DNA from: Arthonia radiata
Taxonomy: Eukaryota > Ascomycota > Arthoniomycetes > Arthoniales > Arthoniaceae
Length of the DNA: 64,000 bases
Reading direction: 5' to 3'
Assembly: GCA_002989075.1 (NCBI GenBank)
Contig: PSQN01000014.1
Location: 992,001-1,056,000, forward strand
Shown here: piece by piece, positions 60,428 to 64,000 of the stretch
Layout of the letters: each line of letters begins with the position of its first letter
Position numbering within the stretch: position 1 is the first letter of the stretch
The notes under the pieces: model-generated
Databases searched by the model: none
Told to the model about the DNA's origin: nothing
Seen by the model: the letters and a program-made list of their open reading frames with translations, nothing else
Program-made: the position numbers and the translations under genes

Positions 60428-60623
60428 TATAATGCATAAACGTTCCGATAGCGAATTAGAACGGAATGTTGCCTATTTAGGAAGGCTGCGATCCTGAGAG
60501 AATATCTTTCCTCTAGTGGACGCATCCCTTTCTGGTCTCCTCAATAATTAGCTTGAACACCAGTAGGGCCTATTTAGGCCCTTTTTGCCACCTAACTGCT
60601 CCGTGCCCTATACCCAGATCACA
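60428..60623 (+). repeat. 3' LTR of Gypsy-2
   Basis: 196 bp, preceded by a purine-rich tract (AAGGAGGAAGGCAG) and followed by the ATAAA duplication. Confidence 0.88.
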
Positions 60624-61746
60624 ATAAATTAGCTAATTATTTAGAAAAAGTTTACTTAAATATTTGCGGGCTAATTGTACCGTAAACCTCTTCTAAAGAT
60701 TAATTATTTACTAGCTTTATAAATAATAAAACTTAATATATAACTACCGAGGTACTATAGTCTAATAACTAGGTTTTTAATATACTATTTATCTATATCA
60801 CTTAAAAAGAAACGTAGTTCGAGTATCTTTTTAAAAGACTATACTTAAATAACACAAAAAAATACTAGAAAGGCTAAATAAAACAGCTCTTAAAACAAAA
60901 AGAAGCTATTTTAACAATATCTATACTATATATTCTCTAGTAAAACAGACAAACTAAACACTTTAACTAAATAATTGTTAGTAAAGTTTAAGCAATACTT
61001 TATATTACCGAACTACTTTAAATATATTAAGGTAAAGCGCTAAAAGTAGCTATCTATATTTATAATAGGACTTTTTATACTAAATTGCTGGGGTTTATTA
61101 TTCTATATAAAGTAAAATACAGTAAAAAACCGAATATTAGTATTATTAAAATCTAGGACTTAGTTACTTATCTTAAAGAATCTAAACTAAAAAAACTAAA
61201 CGCTAGAGTAACTATTTATATTCTAATAAGCTATAAATCGAACTAATATAAGCTCTTAGACTCTAATAGCTGGAAGGTTTACTAAAGGAGAGACGTCTAC
61301 GTTTAAGAAAGAAAATTTATTTAAGATCTATAGGGATCTATAGTTAATTAATTGACTAAAAGTATTTCTAAAGAGTTTAAAGAATAACTAGAAGTTAAGT
61401 TTAAAAAAAGATAAATCTAACTATTAAATCTTAAGATAATAGAGAGATACCTCTTAATAAAGAAGAGAGTTCTTTATATAAAAACTAGTATACCTTCTCT
61501 ATATCTTAATAACTAGCGAACAAATTTAAATAAAAACTATACTAAACTAGAGCTCTAAACGAGTCTAATCTTCTTACTAAGTTAGATTATAGAAGTATTA
61601 AAGACTTTAGCTAGGTAAATATCGATTGTACTTAGAAAATAGATTTTATATATAAAAACGCCGATAAAAATTAGTTTAACGAGTTTTATAATAACTTAGA
61701 ATAATACGCCGAATAGGCCTTAGTTGTAGTTACTAAAGAGCTTAAT

Positions 61747-62020
61747 TGTTACGGGCGATGTCGAGAACAACTTATTAACTGTACAGAGGAACAGATAGAA
61801 TTCCAAAGCTACAGAACAACTATCTAGAAAACTAGAACTGCTATTTAGTTAGTTGGAGCGGTTTGCCAAGCCTTTACCTTTTGCCTGGGCAACCGGAGGT
61901 AAAGCTGAGAGAAGGTGAACTGGCAATTAATTAGTGGCAAAGAACAGTCTTCCTAATGCGGCAGGCGTGTTAATAGCTTTCAAAGGCGGTAGTTAGTTAA
62001 TCTAAGGCAGTTCCGTAACA
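61747..62020 (-). repeat. 3' LTR of Gypsy-3
   Basis: 274 bp with inverted terminal TGTTACGG/CCGTAACA. It is GC-richer than the Copia sequence around it. Confidence 0.8.
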
Positions 62021-64000
62021 CTATCCCCCCCTTCGAGAAGCTAGTTGCCCTTAACCAGCGAGATAACAGAGGGTTTCAACTACCTAGGTCTTGGCTTGCT
62101 CGGGTATTTCTTGTAGAAGCTCTTTAGTAGATCTTAAGCGTGTTTAAAGTCTTTAATCGGGTACTATTTTCGGTCTTCGTTGTAGTCGTACTATTTTACG
62201 TGGGTCTAGATTCGTTTTCGACTTTTCTGTACGTTAATAATATCTTTAACGACCTATTCGTTGTTATTGTTAATTACGATAGGCTCTAGGTCGGGGTACT
62301 CCTAGCCTTTTAAAGGCTCGTTAGAGTCTTTTAACAATATCGAGGAATTAAATGTTTTATAAATTTCTATTAAATCTAAAAGGTCTAGTGTATAGGCATT
62401 TCCTCGGCGGTACGTAATTACGTATAGTCCGATATACTTATAATCTAGCTTCTTCGATAGTCGCTCCGTTCGAATGTTCTTAGTTAACAGCTATACTTTG
62501 TCCCTAACTTCGAAGGTTATATTAGACTTCTGTTTATTAGCCTGCTCCGTTATCTTAAGTTAAGCTTATTTTATATTTAATTTCCTTTCTTTCTACAATT
62601 CCTAGAAACGGTTGCTTACAGCCTCTGCTTTGTCCGATTAAACCCTCTTGTAGGCAGTTTGGTCCTAATTAACGGGTTCCGTTGTAGGTTCGAAGCTTAT
62701 CTAGGGTTTGTATCCGTAGGTTATGCTAAATAGTAACATTTTAGTTGTTTTAGACACCGTAACATTTGCCGCAAATTTGGCCGCAGAAAGCTTGTTGTAC
62801 TAGTCGTCTTAATAGTAATTTATAAATATTCTTAGGTGCACCTTTATACCTCGATAAGAGATCTCGAATTAGCTATCGGTTTAGAGATAGTAAGCGGTTG
62901 CAAGTTTGATATTTACTCTCAAGCGCTTTATTAAGTGTCTTCAAACTACGCTGGCAAACCGTAGATCCTAGTTAGACGTTAGGAACCTTGGGAGTCCTTA
63001 TTTATACTATACGTTCCGGTAAATTAGGTTTGCTATCGATTCGGTATCCGTTTCGCTAAGTCTAAACTTACAGAAAAGGAATGTTTTTAGCTTCGCTAAT
63101 CTGTCAACTAGCACTAAGATAGTATTGTCTTTATTTGGTCTAAACTTTAGTAGGTTAGTAACAAAATCTATGGTATAGTCTAAGTTAGGCCTCTTGGGGG
63201 CCGGCAACGGCTAAAGGAGCCCTACTAGCTTCTCGTTCCTTAGCTTAGTCCTTCTATAGACATAGCAATTATCGATAAACTACTTTATCTTTCTTAACAG
63301 TTAAGAAAACTAGTAGTGTCTAGCGAGCTAATAAATTGTGTTTTTAACTTCTAGGTGTCCTATTTCTATTAAAGAATATACCTTGTTAATTACTTTAGTA
63401 ACGTAGAAACTAGGCACTACTAAGCGTTCTTGTATTAATAGCAGTTTATTAATATTTAAGCATAGTAGTAGATAATAGCCTTCAACGTTCCTATCGATTA
63501 GATTGTCTTCTTTATATTTAGCTAGGGCTTTATAGATACAATTAAAAGCTTTGTCTTTAGTATTCGCTTCTTTTACTAATTCTTTAAGTACCGCTAGGGG
63601 TTTAGCCTCGTCTTCCGCATCGATTAGGCACACTTAACAGTCTTCTCGGACCTCTGTAGACAGTTTGCTAGCGGGCAACAACGTTTAAAATATATTGGGA
63701 TCTTCTTTTACTCTTAGGCCCGGGGCTCTTCTTATTAAAGCGTCTGCCTTCCCGTTCGCCGCCTCTCTACGGTACGTAATTTCGAAATTGAATGCTAAGA
63801 GGAACTTAGTCTATCGGGCTTGTCGTCGGGTTAGTTGCTTAATCGACATAAAGTACTTTAATGCCTAGTAATCGGTAAGAATTTAGGTTAGCTTGTTAGT
63901 AGGCACAGACTATAGCTCCGGTCGGAATGTTTTAAAGGACTTAACGATCGCTAATAATTCCTTATTATAGATAGCGTAGTTTAGCTCCGCAAGGTTAAGG
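61747..64000 (-). mobile_element. Fossil Gypsy (Ty3-type) chromovirus, minus strand, runs off the window (Gypsy-3)
   Basis: Minus-strand element inserted in the Copia element. Its 3' LTR is 61747-62020 (274 bp, TGTTACGG to CCGTAACA on the plus strand), bordered by a polypurine tract that reads as a C run on the plus strand near 62,023-62,034. Further in are a chromodomain near 62,200-62,330, integrase at about 62,600-63,500 and the start of RNase H near 63,750-64,000. It is broken several times in the visible part. The candidate target duplication at this end is TTAAT (61742-61746), which cannot be confirmed because the other end is outside. Confidence 0.8.

Larger units (their letters stand above)
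52610..60623 (+). mobile_element. Fossil Gypsy (Ty3-type) chromovirus, both LTRs present (Gypsy-2)
   Basis: An 8.0-kb element inserted in the Copia element 312 bp past Gypsy-1, with 5-bp target-site duplication ATAAA at 52605-52609 and 60624-60628. It is whole end to end but broken in coding, with dozens of breaks. Parts: 196-bp 5' LTR; gag about 52,925-54,250 with a zinc knuckle near 54,190; protease about 54,370-54,650; reverse transcriptase about 54,950-55,560; RNase H about 55,880-56,400; integrase about 57,090-57,760; chromodomain about 58,230-58,400; a 2-kb tail; 3' LTR. It is a different family from Gypsy-1: the LTRs share neither length nor sequence. Confidence 0.9.
42707..61746 (+). 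mobile_element. Fossil Copia (Ty1-type) LTR retrotransposon, interrupted
   Basis: Plus-strand Copia element, broken many times over and split by later insertions. Parts in order: 5' LTR (42707-42936 plus 43449-43726, itself split by a solo LTR); a primer-binding-like site just after 43726 resembling the initiator-Met tRNA end; gag with a zinc-knuckle region near 44,600; aspartic protease region near 44,770-44,990; then, after the first Gypsy insertion, 52303-52609; then, after the second, 60624-61746 with the integrase C-terminal part and the following linker. The third Gypsy insertion begins at 61747. Reverse transcriptase and the 3' LTR are not in the window. It is the oldest recognisable layer of the block. 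Confidence 0.75.

Noticed and set aside
1-64000. tRNA, rRNA, CRISPR or bacterial-type operon features
   Set aside because: No tRNA B-box with a foldable arm, no rRNA-like conserved stretch and no spaced direct repeats were seen; the DNA is fungal.

Overview
The window is nuclear DNA from a filamentous ascomycete (Pezizomycotina, probably a dothideomycete; the class is inference). The signs are short introns of about 50-115 bp with GTRNGN donors and C/TAG acceptors, dense genes of about 50-55% GC, an exo/endo-glucanase of the BtgC type, a Pfa5-type palmitoyltransferase, a fungal expansin-like protein, and an AT-rich repeat block whose copies differ almost only by transitions, as repeat-induced point mutation (RIP) would leave them.

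Layout. 1-24,800 is a normal gene-dense arm: a partial unknown gene (minus), a two-zinc-motif mini-protein (minus), palmitoyltransferase PFA5 (plus), transaldolase TAL1 (plus), Tudor-SN (plus), WD40 ribosome-assembly factor SQT1 (minus), a secreted Ala/Ser-repeat protein (minus), an unknown 140-aa protein (plus), a PQ-loop membrane protein (minus), a secreted SGNH hydrolase (minus), a SnoaL-like protein (minus) and a PhyH-type dioxygenase with a duplicated N-terminal module (plus). 24,800-28,700 looks decayed: a broken short-chain dehydrogenase, an NAD(P)-dependent epimerase/reductase with one in-frame stop, and a small AT-rich relic. 28,900-42,000 is again genic: BtgC-like GH17 glucanase (minus), a 1,051-aa Arg/Glu/Asp-rich protein (minus), an expansin-like secreted protein (plus), a tachykinin-type/fungal transcription-factor-like protein (plus), a disordered protein with an LPxY-like motif (plus) and a possible small membrane ORF (minus).

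Near 42,200 the composition switches abruptly. From there to the end no host gene is visible. The block is a nest of fossil LTR retrotransposons: a Copia element, whose 5' LTR holds a solo LTR of its own family, was hit by two chromodomain Gypsy elements with complete LTRs and target-site duplications and by a third, minus-strand Gypsy element that runs off the window. Both complete Gypsy elements carry an antisense Cys-containing reading frame between integrase/chromodomain and 3' LTR, which is the least ordinary feature seen here.

The host genes do not form one pathway; they are housekeeping (TAL1, SQT1, Tudor-SN, PFA5), cell-wall/secreted (GH17, expansin-like, SGNH hydrolase, Ala/Ser protein) and regulatory or unknown genes. 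No tRNA, rRNA or CRISPR array was recognised by eye. Exon borders are my own reading of splice signals and frame, without transcript data.
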